A program made the position numbers and the translations under genes. The notes beneath the pieces are model-generated. The model worked only from the letters and a program-made list of their open reading frames with translations. It had not been told where the DNA came from and did not search any database. DNA of 64,000 bases from Durusdinium trenchii (taxonomy: Eukaryota; Sar; Dinophyceae; Suessiales; Symbiodiniaceae), in the NCBI GenBank assembly GCA_963970005.1, contig CAXAMN010023339.1, positions 144,702-208,701 on the forward strand. The letters run 5' to 3'. Below are positions 53,945 to 64,000 of this stretch, piece after piece. How positions within the stretch are numbered: position 1 is the first letter of the stretch; every line of letters starts with the position of its first letter.

Positions 53945-55792
53945 TTAGTCGAAAAGGCCCGTGCTCATGATGGGCTTGTAGCGTCCTAATTGGGCTTCTT
54001 TCTGCAAGAACTCTTTGATATCTTGCAGGTGAGCATGCCTCCATCCATATGGTGCCTGCACATGCAGAGTAGCGGGTTGGCCAAGACAATATCGTTGGAA
54101 TTCTTCCAAAATGTTTCAGCCATCTCTACATCCACAATTACACAAAACACAAGATCAACGTGGACGGCCTATAGCACGTTCTTGTTATGGCCAGTATCTA
54201 TAGCAGCCATATTGAAGCTAAGGGCATCTCGTTTGATAGACTCTCGCACTCTCCGTGATCCGGACCCCATTCCGGGTCTGCCTTGATTGGCTTGATGTTC
54301 GGCCCGTCCAGGCCGGCTGGATAGATGGCTTCACGGATGAGGTTGCGCTTCTCAGCCTGGAGCCACAAGTGCAGAGGAGTGGGATTATGGGATACTCGTA
54401 CTGGGCTTTCTGGGTCAATGAATGTTTCAAGCCACGTACTACGATCTATTTTAGCTAGAGCACGGAATTGTGCACATGTGCACATGCACTCACTCGCACA
54501 CCTGACCTTGAACTCAATGTGCTTCTTAGCCACGGCTTTACCATAACCTCCCGGATATATTTGGGTGCTCTTCAGGGCAGGTCCACCCTTCCTGGACAGA
54601 AAAATAATGCACCGGTCCAAAGAAAACTTGACATCGTTTCAACAAGTGTTGAGTGTTGAGGGTGTTGAGGCATCGGCACTTTCATTTGTCCAGCTTTGGA
54701 TTGGTACTTGATGGTAACCTTGGCCTTCTTTGTGGATTTGGCATGTCGCCGACGGACTCTATCAGTGATCTTGCGCTTGAACTTCGGGATGTAGGGACTC
54801 GGAGCGCGATCAAATATAATGCTGCGTGTGGGTGTCACTTCAGAGTCAAATGAGCCCGGAACCAAAGTCCAAAAAGGGATGTGCGCTTGATGTAGTCATG
54901 CCCGTAGCAACCCATCGCACTCAGTAGTCGATCAGTGAACTCAACTATTAGAGTTTGCATGAGTGGGCAAATGATTCATGAACTGCTCATGAAGTGCTTG
55001 GGCTCTAACAAGTTGCAGGTGTCCCATGTCAACCCAAGATGTTCCACAACCTTCTGCAGGTACCGGATGTAGGGGAATACTTTTGGCATGCAGCTTCCCT
55101 GGGGTTGTTCGATTATGAACATCGCACATCTCACCAGGGCCAACAGACAAAGCAGTGATAGGCGAGTTGTGATCCTCAGGCGGACGCGATGAACAGCTGC
55201 GAAAATGAACTGGGCTATCCTTTCCACCACAAAGTTAACACACACACACACATGTCACACACACATTTATAGCTTAGCGTCCGATTAGCTGCAACCACAT
55301 ACGGCCATGGCGAACCGAAAGGTCGCCACGAGCTTCTGCGGCTCGTGCCAAGGTTCACGAACACAAATGATGAGCATGGTGGGCCTGAGTGGGCCACTGC
55401 CCCCTCACGTAGTCGCAGGGTCGATTGAACTGCCAGCAGAAACCCAGGCCTCAATCACAAACATGCTTGCATGAGCCTTCATGAGCCCATGTTGCAATTC
55501 ATCGAATTGAGTATCGAACACGGTCAAAATATTTCCAATCGTATCGCCCTGGATGCTCACATCAAAGCTGTCCCTCAGGGCAATGCAAATTCGACAAGTG
55601 AGCCAGTTTTGAAAAATTCTGAGGTGTCAACGCCGACTGCCCACTACTGCCTCACAGGCCGGCCGACATGACGTGCCATATGCCAGAACATCAAACTGCA
55701 TGCACATACAAAACTCCAGTATAAATAAGATCGTGGCTAAAGCCGTGTGTGACACTTTGCATCCCAGCGAAGATATCAAAGCAATCCAGGTC
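53945..55792 (-). CDS. Gene A of the minus-strand block: methyltransferase-like (GPPC) protein
   Basis: Exons read on the minus strand, approximate borders: 55792-55745 (DLDCFDIFAGMQSVTHG, like SAM-binding motif I of C5 methyltransferases); about 55690-55560 (FDVLAYGTSC; FQNWLTCRICIALRDSF); about 55440-55265 (VAHSGPPCSSFVFVNLGTSR and PYVVAANRTLSY); 55215-54980 (LLCLLALVRCAMFIIEQPQG and KVFPYIRYLQ); about 54945-54850 (MGCYGHDYIKRTSLFG); about 54835-54520 (basic stretch, then GPALKSTQIYPGGYGKAVAK); 54470-about 54230 (PTPLHLWLQAEKRNLIREA); 54055-53945 (APYGWRHAHLQDIKEFLQKE, ending LFD and TAA). FAG, GPPC and EQP occur in the order of motifs I, IV and VI of cytosine methyltransferases, but with no obvious remaining motifs, so activity is uncertain. 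The TGCAG|G acceptor at 54055 and the intron at about 54471-54515 are clear. The first exon is probably missing. Confidence 0.6.
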
Positions 55793-56613
55793 CTTGAGCC
55801 ATGTTGGATCCCAGATTTGATGCGTGCATTGAATTCAGCCTGAGAAGAAACCACATGATAGGGTCGTAGGGATCTTTTGAGGCTTTGACGCGCTGACTCA
55901 TATCCCACGATGATGTCTGGCACACGTAGTCGATGACGTGCAACCTGAATCATGAATATCGAATCGAATAATGATGAGCAATCCGGCTGTTGAGTATATA
56001 TATATATATAATGGGTAGATTTGACCTTCCAATTCGTTCCAATCTGATGCAAATCTATCGACACGGCGAGCTACATCAGCACAGGTCCTCCGAGAAGAAG
56101 GAACAGCCTGGCGGCCTTCCCTGACAAGGCCATGGGCGAAAATGCGTTGGGAGACATGGGCCTCACCCGCGGCATCGGACGCTGCACCTATAAGACCCTC
56201 CAGCTAAAAGTCAGAGCAGCTATATATCGATGACATATATACAAAGGCCTTTTCGGGTGCGTTTGTGTCATGGGTGCTTGCCGCTTGCCAGTATTAATCT
56301 AATCAATGATGATCCGTTGCACGGCCATGCATGCGTAAAAAAAAAGGAGCAAGCCGAGCAAGCATGATTTTCCTCATCGATGTTCTCAGAGGAGTGCTGA
56401 GCAGGTTTTGCTAGCAATCCCTAGAGGCCCAACAGTCCATCGAAGATTTAGCTCGAAATATACTATAGTTATATATATCACACAGATCCTGTTCTAGGGA
56501 TATAAGATGCACAGCCACAAATGCTGGGCCCCTATTCCAAAATTGCGAACCTGCTGAACCGATCAAAAAGTCCTAGGTCGAAAGAAGTTTTAGACTTGAT
56601 TGGTCGGACACAA
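55793..56613. other. Spacer between genes D and A, may hold gene A 5' exons
   Basis: A TA tract lies at about 55995-56012. Minus frames at 55800-55950 are open (VGYESARQSLKRSLRPYH) but do not join clearly to the FDIFAG exon. Confidence 0.3.
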
Positions 56614-58833
56614 CTAATCCTCATCCTTCGGAATCTGCGCCCATCCAGCGATATACTTGGCCAGAGTCCACCTTAGATGGATGGGCCCAAGGTATGACAC
56701 CGCAAATGTCCGCCTCATAAATCTCAGGTGTTTCGTGTGCTGGTGCATAAGCTCCCAGCGCTGCTCGGGGTCCTCCATACTTCTTCCATCCCAAACTGCA
56801 GCCCTGCTGCCCATTCATCTGTCGAGCAGGGCTGGGCTGAATTCAGCGGTGAGGAACATTGGTCATGCACATGTGTGGCACATGTAATGCAAAAAGGGCC
56901 TTCACAGCCAATTCGAGCTCAGTGTTGGTGTTCTTAAACCGTGTTTCATCAACTTTCGAGACATAGAAGCCGTGTGTATTTAACCTCGCCAGAGGGTGAA
57001 CACACACTGAACATCGATCAACCAAAGAAGCTTCCATGCATGCATGCATTTTTTTGCAGAGCTTAGTCTGGAACAGAACACCGATAGTCGATAATTTTCC
57101 TCCATTAGAATCAGGGTCCTTCAAGTTGTCATGAGGCCGCAGGGTAAAATACCTGAGAAGATCAGGGGCACTAGGCAAAGACAGTTTGGTTGGGTCTTAA
57201 ACTTCACCGGACATGGCAATTGAGGCCGATGCTTCCGTGGCAGGGGCATGCCAGCATTGAAGTGGAGGACAAATTCGTTCGGTTCATCGCAGTGCAAGAC
57301 CATATCAGTATCCGTTTCAGAAATACTCATGAGGTGGACCATGGCATCTTCCTTACTTACACGTGGAAGAGTGCACGCAGACACGCAAACATGCACACGC
57401 ACACTTAACTTCAATATTCGGCTGGGCATCCATCGGATCTAGTTTCTCCCCTTCCCCCCCTTCAGCTGCATCGCCTTCTTCTCCCTCAACCTCCCGTTCC
57501 TTCTTCTGCTCGAAATCAAGCTTCCGCTTGACACTTCTGCCCGTTGCTGGTTTTTTGTACACTGCACAACCCTTTTTACGGTTTGTACCAAGATCTGCGT
57601 CCTTGACCTTGGCCTTCGATCTCAATCTCTTGGGGGTGTCTTTGGGTGCAGGTTCAGGTTTCTCTGTGCCCTTCTTCTGTTTGCCACCTCTTCCCCCTTT
57701 GCTTTCCTCTCCCCCACGCCCTTTACCTCGCCCCCTACCTCGCCCCCTCCTAGCTGCCTTTGCTTCTGCCTCCGAATCAGATTCGCGTAGATGACGGTCC
57801 AGGTCTTCGACTTCAGTTGTCTCCTTCATGGTCTGGCGAATCTTTGCCTGTGCCTGCATCATATGCATGTGACAACTTAGATACCGTGCATATTATTTTA
57901 TAGTAATAGAATGTGCTTGTGCACGTGCACAGGCCTTCAAAATATCTTCTTCTTTGATGTCCATGTTTTGCATAATTTCATCAGCCTGCTCCTCCACAGC
58001 TTTTTCCAGCTCGGGCAGCTTCTTCTTACCACCGCGACCAGCAGTGGCCTGGTCGTCCTCTGTCACATGCATGTGCGTGTGCGCGCAAGTTGAACTGGTT
58101 GCAAACACAGCAAATTAAAGCTCACATATATTTTGCAATTGCAAACACAAGCAGTCATGTCGCCTTGAAGGTTCCACGATCGTCATTGTCACTATGGATT
58201 TCTTCTTGCGAGAAGGGCACTTGGCTGTCTTCAAAGAGCTCACTAGTCGTTTTGGGCCGCTCCCCATCTTCTCCCTCTTCTTCTACTTCCACCACCTCAT
58301 CAACAACCTTCTCTTCTTCTTCTCCCCAGCCCTCTCCCGCCTCATCCCCGCAACGGTCTTCCTTGAGCTCATTGTTTTCAGTCTCACCAAGAACCAAAGT
58401 TTTCTGTTTCAGAATAGACGGTAAGGCAGCAACAGAAGCCTTTGCAGATTCACGCGATTGATCTGCTGCCACTTGGCCTGCCCAAAAAAGATATATTATA
58501 TGTATGCGCTATCAAAAACACTGCGGTCAATCGACAGCCCAGTGCCCACCTTCTCTTTCCACTGCAGTAGGTGATGGAGTGCCCAACTCCTGCGCAGACG
58601 ACTGGCGCGCAAATTCTAGATTGGATGATTTGCAGGCATGCCCATATTTTGCTCCTGTGAAGAGGCAGACCGTCCCCGACTCGCTTTCTTCTTCCCAGAG
58701 TCTGTAAGCAAATTGCTGGCCTCGAGACTTTTAGTTGAATTCTGGCCCATGGTGCATACATGCGTGCACATGCATTGGCTTTGCCACGTTTGGCCTCAAG
58801 TTTGGCTCTGACCACGGCTTTCAATTTGTCCAT
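56614..58833 (-). CDS. Gene D of the minus-strand block: charged low-complexity protein with a conserved C-terminus
   Basis: Likely start ATG at 58833 (MDKLKAVVRAKLEAKRGKA). Exons, approximate: 58833-58775; about 58735-58555 (ends near QELGTPSPTAVEREG); about 58480-58150 (AADQSRESAKASVAALP, then a long Glu-rich run); 58065-57930 (LPELEKAVEEQADEIMQNMD); 57868-57408 (QAKIRQTMKETTEVED, then Arg/Gly and Lys-rich, basic); 57352-57250 (MVHLMSISETDTDMVLHCDE); 57205-57060 (APDLLRYFTLRPHDNLKDPD); about 56990-56900 (YVSKVDETRFKNTNTELELA); about 56830-56614 (WELMHQHTKHLRFMRRTFAV, IHLRWTLAKYIAGW and a TAG stop). The introns are about 45-60 nt and nearly all carry the TGCATG/GTGCAC tract. The alternation of acidic and basic disorder suggests a nuclear protein. 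No named family. Confidence 0.55.
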
Positions 58834-59285
58834 CTCTGGATGTCCCGGTCTCAGGAGCTAAGAGGTCATGACATGGTCGACATATGATATGGGTTTACAC
58901 AAACAATCTTCCGATCTTAATAAGCACTAGGCTCCAAACCTCGCCGAAGGATTGCGTTGGAATCTTGTCATTATATATGCTGCAAACGCTCTTTGAACTC
59001 CTTGCTCTTCAGATGCCCATGCCTTGGCTACGCCGTACTTCACTAGTGCACACACACACCATAATATGTGGGGTCAATTTGGAAATCCGACGAGCAAAAA
59101 AGACGCAATCATGCAAACTGATCTACAGTAATATGTACGGTGCAGTCCGTTTGCAACATGTTCTCTTCGGTTTTTGAGGTGAGGATTTAGGCCAAAGCGT
59201 TCCGAAGCCCAAACAAGGACCTCCTGGATACACGATTAGTGCCAGCTGATGTGTGCATTGTAGGTTGCTTGCACGCAACGCGTTT
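58834..59285. other. Spacer between genes E and D
   Basis: A CACACACACACC tract is at about 59048-59058. No coding exon is convincing. Confidence 0.35.
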
Positions 59286-59531
59286 TTAAAACCAGTCCTG
59301 AAGCTCCAGTTCGTTCGGTAGCGCGTCCGCAAATGAAGCCATGAACTCCAGAAGAAATTCCGCATTCTCTTCTTGCTCCACCTTTTTTTCAGCATGTGCA
59401 TGCCACTCACCACATATGTGTGCATGCATGCCCCTGCAACAGTTTGTCTTATATGGGTCGTCGGTAAACGGGTATCCGCACTTCATGTTCTCTAATGGAG
59501 TCCTCCTTGCAGAAGCGGCTGACAAACTCAA
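59286..59531 (-). CDS. Gene E of the minus-strand block: 3' end of an unidentified protein
   Basis: Two exons. The upstream one contains KCGYPFTDDPYKTNC. A short intron with a GCATGCATGCACACATATG start and an AAAAAAAG|G acceptor is followed by the last exon (VEQEENAEFLLEFMASFADA, then LPNELELQDWF) ending in TAA at 59286-59288. The open frame begins without ATG, so this is only the 3' part. Its position, strand and intron style match genes D to C. Confidence 0.45.
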   Translation of the reverse strand: MSLSAASARRTPLENMKCGYPFTDDPYKTNCCRGMHAHICGEWHAHAEKKVEQEENAEFLLEFMASFADALPNELELQDWF

Positions 59532-61744
59532 ATGGTGCCTTGGTGGATAAGTTCAAGACCTGACTAAAGCATCAGGTGCACTCGCATTGGCCAAAAACGA
59601 GAACTTCAAAAACAAAACCGGAATTGCATTCACTTGGAAACAAGGTTCCTTTTTTGTTTCATGGCGGGTGCGAAGAAGTTTCCTGCGATCTTCGATCCAA
59701 GTCGGCGTTTGGGATACAATCTCGGTGTAGAAGTCCTGCCAATTTAATTGCTAGACTTGTTCAATCATGAAATAAATTTGGCAGGTGTTTGCAAATCACT
59801 GTGGTCTACCCCATATACACTGGACACCCTACCATCTATGCTCCTTCAGGAGGCCGATCCTGGCTTCACGAGTCGCCATTGCTGCAGTGGACTCGCACTG
59901 GAGTGAAAACAATTGGAGAAGTGTTTAGGGGTGGAGGGAGGGAGGGAGGTTATTGAGTCATGACTCCATCACCCTGACCCAGCTGGCGCATCCTCTAGCC
60001 GAGCCCCTGCAGCACATTCACATGCATACATGCTGGTATACCACGCAGCTCGACCAGTGCACACTCGGGAGCACTAAGCACCTGGATCTGTAGGCTGAAG
60101 AACACCTTCATATCCATCAGCCTTCAAGTCACGTAGGAATCCTGGGCCGCAGGGAAACTCATGTATATTAAGGTGAACTGCACACCGGCTGCCACGAACA
60201 AACTAGCTTGCAAACTGAGCTTCTTTTCCGTAAGGATCTCTTCATGGTGAATCATGCACCTGAGTTTGATGATAAAAATTACTTCAAATTACAATTTTGA
60301 ATTCAGTAAAGCTTTCTCGCCAGAATAGATGAGGCACCAATTGTCCAGCGAAGATGGGCCATCATCCAGCTGACCCCACTGGTCATTGCACGCAAACAGA
60401 TCGAAATTTGAAGGTTGCTCCAAAATGTTCCAAAGTATCTTCCAGACGATGGTGGGTTGCCGTCAAAGTTCTTTCAACCTCCTGCCTGAAAGCATGTTCT
60501 CAGTTGTTGTTATGTTTGTCTATTTCAAGATTTCCTTTGTACCAGCCAATGTTGGTCTTGAGGGCACCGAAACATAAACATATGTGCTTGATCCCAAATT
60601 CCTTTGCGTTGAGCACGCCGTTGTGGGGACAAGCTCCGGGAGGCAATCTGGAGGAAATGTACGTTCAAGGATTAAAATGGGCGAGGTGAGCTAGACCATT
60701 TTAAAAATGGTCGTCGACTTTGAGGGTATATATATATATAGAGAATTGTATATGTTTTAAGTGATATGTGCATGGAGTATGTGCGCGGTTTTGTAACCCC
60801 TAGTGAACCTCCGAAGCTCAGTGGACAAGTGGAGTGGAGCCCTGTGTTTCACACCCAAAACCGCCTTTGTTTTGTCCGGTCGGGACGGGGCACTTCGATC
60901 CAACGCCGCCCGTCGTCCCAGGTCCGTCGTCGGGACCGGAGTCTCAAAAGGTGAACGTCACAGTCGAAGCGGTCGGGGAAGGGCGTCCGACATCGCGTCG
61001 GACATGGGGCGGTCCTGCGAGTGGCGCTGTGGTTTTGTGATGAGTCACTCACTACACGCGTATACACCCTGCCCATCAAAGCCAGATGCTTCATGTATGA
61101 TCTATTGCAACCCCATTGATCCCCTTCTCAACCCCATTGATCCCCTCACTGTGTCACCCCAATGTAACGAATGTACATGTCTTGACACGAAGTCTGAAAA
61201 CTGGGCCGTTCAGAACGACATGATCCAGTGAGGCCTGGGTCTACATGCAACGGACGAAGACCTTCGGTGACGACCAGGAGAAGCATTTGAACCTGAACGG
61301 GTTGGGATTTGGTGTACACGGACCTCACTGTGTGGTGTGTATTCGGATAGGGAGACTTTTTTGGAAGACCTCCGGGAAAATCAATAACCGACGAAATCCA
61401 TTGGGCCACAAAATACCCTTTTAAACAACAAACCCCACTGGGGCTTTTGAAACCGAGCCCCCGCATCATCCACCGCTGTTCGATTCTCCAAAGACCGAAG
61501 AAAAGAAAACCATGTCGAGAGATTTGTTCTTCTCCGTAAAGACAAGACCACCCGTAACCCTGATTGCTTTGACCATCGAAATAAACCGTTGAGGCATTCT
61601 GAATGACTCTGAATAACCATAGTTTAAAAGTTGGACTCGAAAGAAGCGCCCTCAAATACCTTCAAATATGGCGCTAAACAGGAGGTGTATTTAAATTATT
61701 TTGTGTGTTTGTGTTTTTTCCTTGCCACTGCTTCTCTTACTTTT
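59532..61744. other. Unassigned stretch
   Basis: A GC-rich plus-strand patch at 60800-61030 with a possible AAAG|GTGAAC donor near 60950 may contain an exon. A 22-bp duplication (CAACCCCATTGATCCCCT) is at 61109-61147. Any 5' exons of gene E could lie here but were not recognised. Confidence 0.3.
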
Positions 61745-61875
61745 CCTGCTTTTCTGTGCGTGTGTCGCTTTTCCTTGCTTCTCACTGCTTCTTTGCTTTT
61801 CCTGCTTTTCTGTGCGTGTGTTGCTTTTCCTTGCTTCGTACTGCTTTTCGGGCTTTTCCGGCTTTTCTGTGTGGG
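61745..61875. repeat. 56-bp tandem repeat, about 2.3 copies
   Basis: CCTGCTTTTCTGTGCGTGTG starts at 61745 and 61801, and a shorter diverged copy (GGCTTTTCTGTGTGGG) follows near 61860. The strand asymmetry (pyrimidine-rich plus strand) gives Lys/Arg-rich frames on the minus strand that are probably not genes. Confidence 0.75.
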
Positions 61876-62147
61876 CATCAGGATCAAAAAAATAACAGGA
61901 TCAACAAAAAAATATGATCAACAAGAAAACAAAAGAAACAAACCACCCAGCGCTGTTTATACGTGATTTGCATCGCGGGAGAGGCGCTGCACCATCCCCC
62001 GCACCCCCTCCCGCTTTTTAACAGTTACCACTACCCCTGGTATTACCAGTACCTCCATCATTCCGACAACCCCACTACCAGTCTTACCACAGTTACCACA
62101 ACACCACTACTACTATCTTCTTCCTTCGCTTAGTAAAAGCGCTGTGC

Positions 62148-62246
62148 CCTACCCCTACTACTACTTCTACTTCTACTACTACTACTACTACCACTACCAC
62201 TACCACTGCTACTGCTACTGCTACTACTACTACTACCACCACTACC
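62148..62246. repeat. CTA/CCA trinucleotide microsatellite
   Basis: Runs of CTA, TTCTAC, CCACTA and TGCTAC units. Confidence 0.9.
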
Positions 62247-62426
62247 TAGTTGCCAATCCTCCTCCTACATTTGCACAGCCCCACAACGGTGGATGCTAGG
62301 GGCCACCAGGCATTTGCCACTGATGCCGACCAGCTGCCAATGACATCTTTCCACAAAGTTGACAAGAGTGCATGCTACTAACCACCAGCATAAATGTGGA
62401 CACTCTGGAAGATGCCAGTCCAAGGC

Positions 62427-62580
62427 AGCATCCCTTTTGTGGGCCACCGGGGTAGGAAGAAGCCATTGCAACGTAGCATCCCTTTTGCGGGCCAGTGGAG
62501 CTAAAAATATAGAGTAATTAGAAAGAAGTCGTTGCAACGTAGCATCCCTTTTCTGTGCAACCCGAGGGTAAAATCTAGAG
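62427..62580. repeat. Degenerate repeat with AGCATCCCTTTT core
   Basis: AGCATCCCTTTT occurs at 62427, 62475 and 62541. The last two copies share the preceding GTTGCAACGT/ATTGCAACGT as well. The spacing is irregular (48 and 66 bp). Confidence 0.6.
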
Positions 62581-64000
62581 TGGGAAGAAACCATTCACGA
62601 AAGGTAGCTTGAGCTACCTGAGTTCTCCTTGCTTTAGCGAAACAATCACGCTGTTGAGAGTAAGTCAGCTTACAAAACCCTTTTAGAACTTCCCAGAGGA
62701 CTGCGCCTGCCACCAGTGGAGTACGAGAATTAAACAACCACAGCAGAAAAACGATAACACAGCGAAAACAGTCAAAAATACCAGCCCTAAACAAATATGG
62801 GAGTACTTTTAAATAGCTGAACAAAAATACATATCTTTACACGACATGACATCTATATAGTACATGCATGTTAATTTATGTAGACACACAGGATGGAGAG
62901 CCTTTAGGGATGCTTTTGCTACAACACTCATAAGACTAGTTCAACTATATAATTTGCTAAGTATCAAAAAGAATCTAAAAGACAACAATTCTCCAACAAA
63001 TATCCAAATTCAATCAACATCTTTAACACAAATATTGAATCATAACCTATTTAGACCTATTCAACCACCTCGATATTAAACAGCAAAGTATTTCCTTTTA
63101 ACGACCACAAAACGGAAAGAACATAGATGCAAGTCACTCTACTTGTTTGAGGTAATTTGGTGTACTTATTCAGAAAGCATGGCTTCTAGCTATTGAACTA
63201 GGCAAATTAAAACGACGTCACCGACGTCACCCTGAAATTAACGAGCAAGCTGAACTTAAGTTATAGTTATGGTATGTTATGGTCATACTAACATCACACA
63301 CACACACGCAAAACACACACACACACACTTCATCGACTTCACAGTCCTGGCAGAGATTTTGGAGGCGCGGGCGGGCGTGGGCAGGGTACTGGATCTAGGA
63401 CTGGATTTGCATGGGGCAAGAGGATGTCAGTCAGTTTGAGTTTTGCTTGAGTTTTCGGGCTCGAGTTTGCAAAAGAAAACTAAGAAGTCATGCCTCACCT
63501 GCTCACTCTCCACACCACTAAAAAAACACTGCCCAATTTCGAGGTCAGGAAGTTTTGAAGTTCTTTTAGTTGTGCCCCATGAAGCGGCCCTTTAGCCATG
63601 GCCATGATGAGTGCCCAACAACACCTACGGACCGCATTCGGCCAAGAATGTTCCCAAGCCCCAAAGCCTCTCAGAGACGGCGCATTCAGCCAGAGCTTGT
63701 GGACGAAAAAGATCCTTGGAACTTGAAATAGTAATGGTTTGGTTGTTTTCCCTTTCACACCCAACCTGACTGGGTCTTTCCTGGCAAAATCGTTTTCGGG
63801 CCTAGTTCGCCGAACTAGGATTTGAGGCCTGGCGGCCTTGAAAGTGGATTGTTGGGGCTTTATTAGGTTGTAGCTCGGCAAACTACGCTGGGAAAAAATA
63901 GGTTTTGGATACAAAACATGTTCCCCCTCTGTAAGAAGTAAAAACGCGCTAGTTCAACAAACTAGGAATAAACAACAAGAAGCAACAAAACTGTTCCCTA
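62581..64000. other. Unassigned right end of the window
   Basis: A 139-codon minus frame (63495-63914) has no motif. A CA tract is at 63296-63328. Nothing is supported as a gene. Confidence 0.3.

Noticed and set aside
60500-60570. Minus-strand GALKTNIGW resembling the ketosynthase KTNIGH motif
   Set aside because: The catalytic His of the motif is replaced by Trp, the frame stops soon after, and no other ketosynthase motif is nearby.
61696-61917. Lys/Arg-rich minus ORF and Cys/Phe-rich plus ORFs
   Set aside because: Both come from the 56-bp pyrimidine-rich tandem repeat.

Overview
The window looks like nuclear DNA of a dinoflagellate, most probably a Symbiodiniaceae-like species. Four things point there. 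A non-LTR retrotransposon carries its own DNA cytosine methyltransferase. A plastid-type fatty-acid gene is cut into tiny exons with both GT and GC splice donors and AG|G acceptors. A set of predicted protein types resembles ones I remember as common in dinoflagellate gene models. Long stretches have no recognisable coding. Nothing bacterial or organellar was seen, and no rRNA, tRNA or complete spliced-leader sequence.

Layout. 1-4.7 kb: repeats, unassigned DNA and one likely terminal exon (3260-3535). 4.7-14.8 kb: a complete, apparently intact LINE-type retrotransposon on the minus strand, framed by a perfect 18-bp target-site duplication. It has three long ORFs: ORF1 (cytosine-5 DNA methyltransferase followed by a Ulp1/C48-like cysteine-protease domain), ORF2 (CCCH zinc finger plus coiled coil) and ORF3 (endonuclease, reverse transcriptase, zinc finger, RNase H). 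15-31 kb: mostly non-coding, with scattered plus-strand exon candidates, tandem repeats, an assembly gap and a possible OTU-like two-exon gene (23.8-24.6 kb). 31.2-42.3 kb: the first two thirds of a nuclear gene for beta-ketoacyl-ACP synthase III (KASIII/FabH type), eight exons on the plus strand.

46.6-59.5 kb: a compact block of at least five genes (called E, D, A, B, C here, in transcription order), all on the minus strand, with introns of about 45-60 nt. Gene A has a methyltransferase-like fold with a GPPC motif. Genes B and C belong to unnamed families that I recall recurring in dinoflagellate gene sets, often together. Many donor regions of the short introns carry an alternating TGCATG/GTGCAC sequence that I did not see around the KASIII exons. 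This block is the best candidate for an undescribed multigene unit. The last 4 kb holds low-complexity repeats and no recognised gene.

How the parts fit. The retrotransposon is self-contained: ORF3 would nick DNA and copy RNA, ORF2 probably binds nucleic acid, and ORF1 could methylate the new copy and process proteins. KASIII would start plastid type II fatty-acid synthesis. The role of the E-D-A-B-C block is unknown. Exon borders were read by eye from protein-family continuity and splice signals, so most are approximate.
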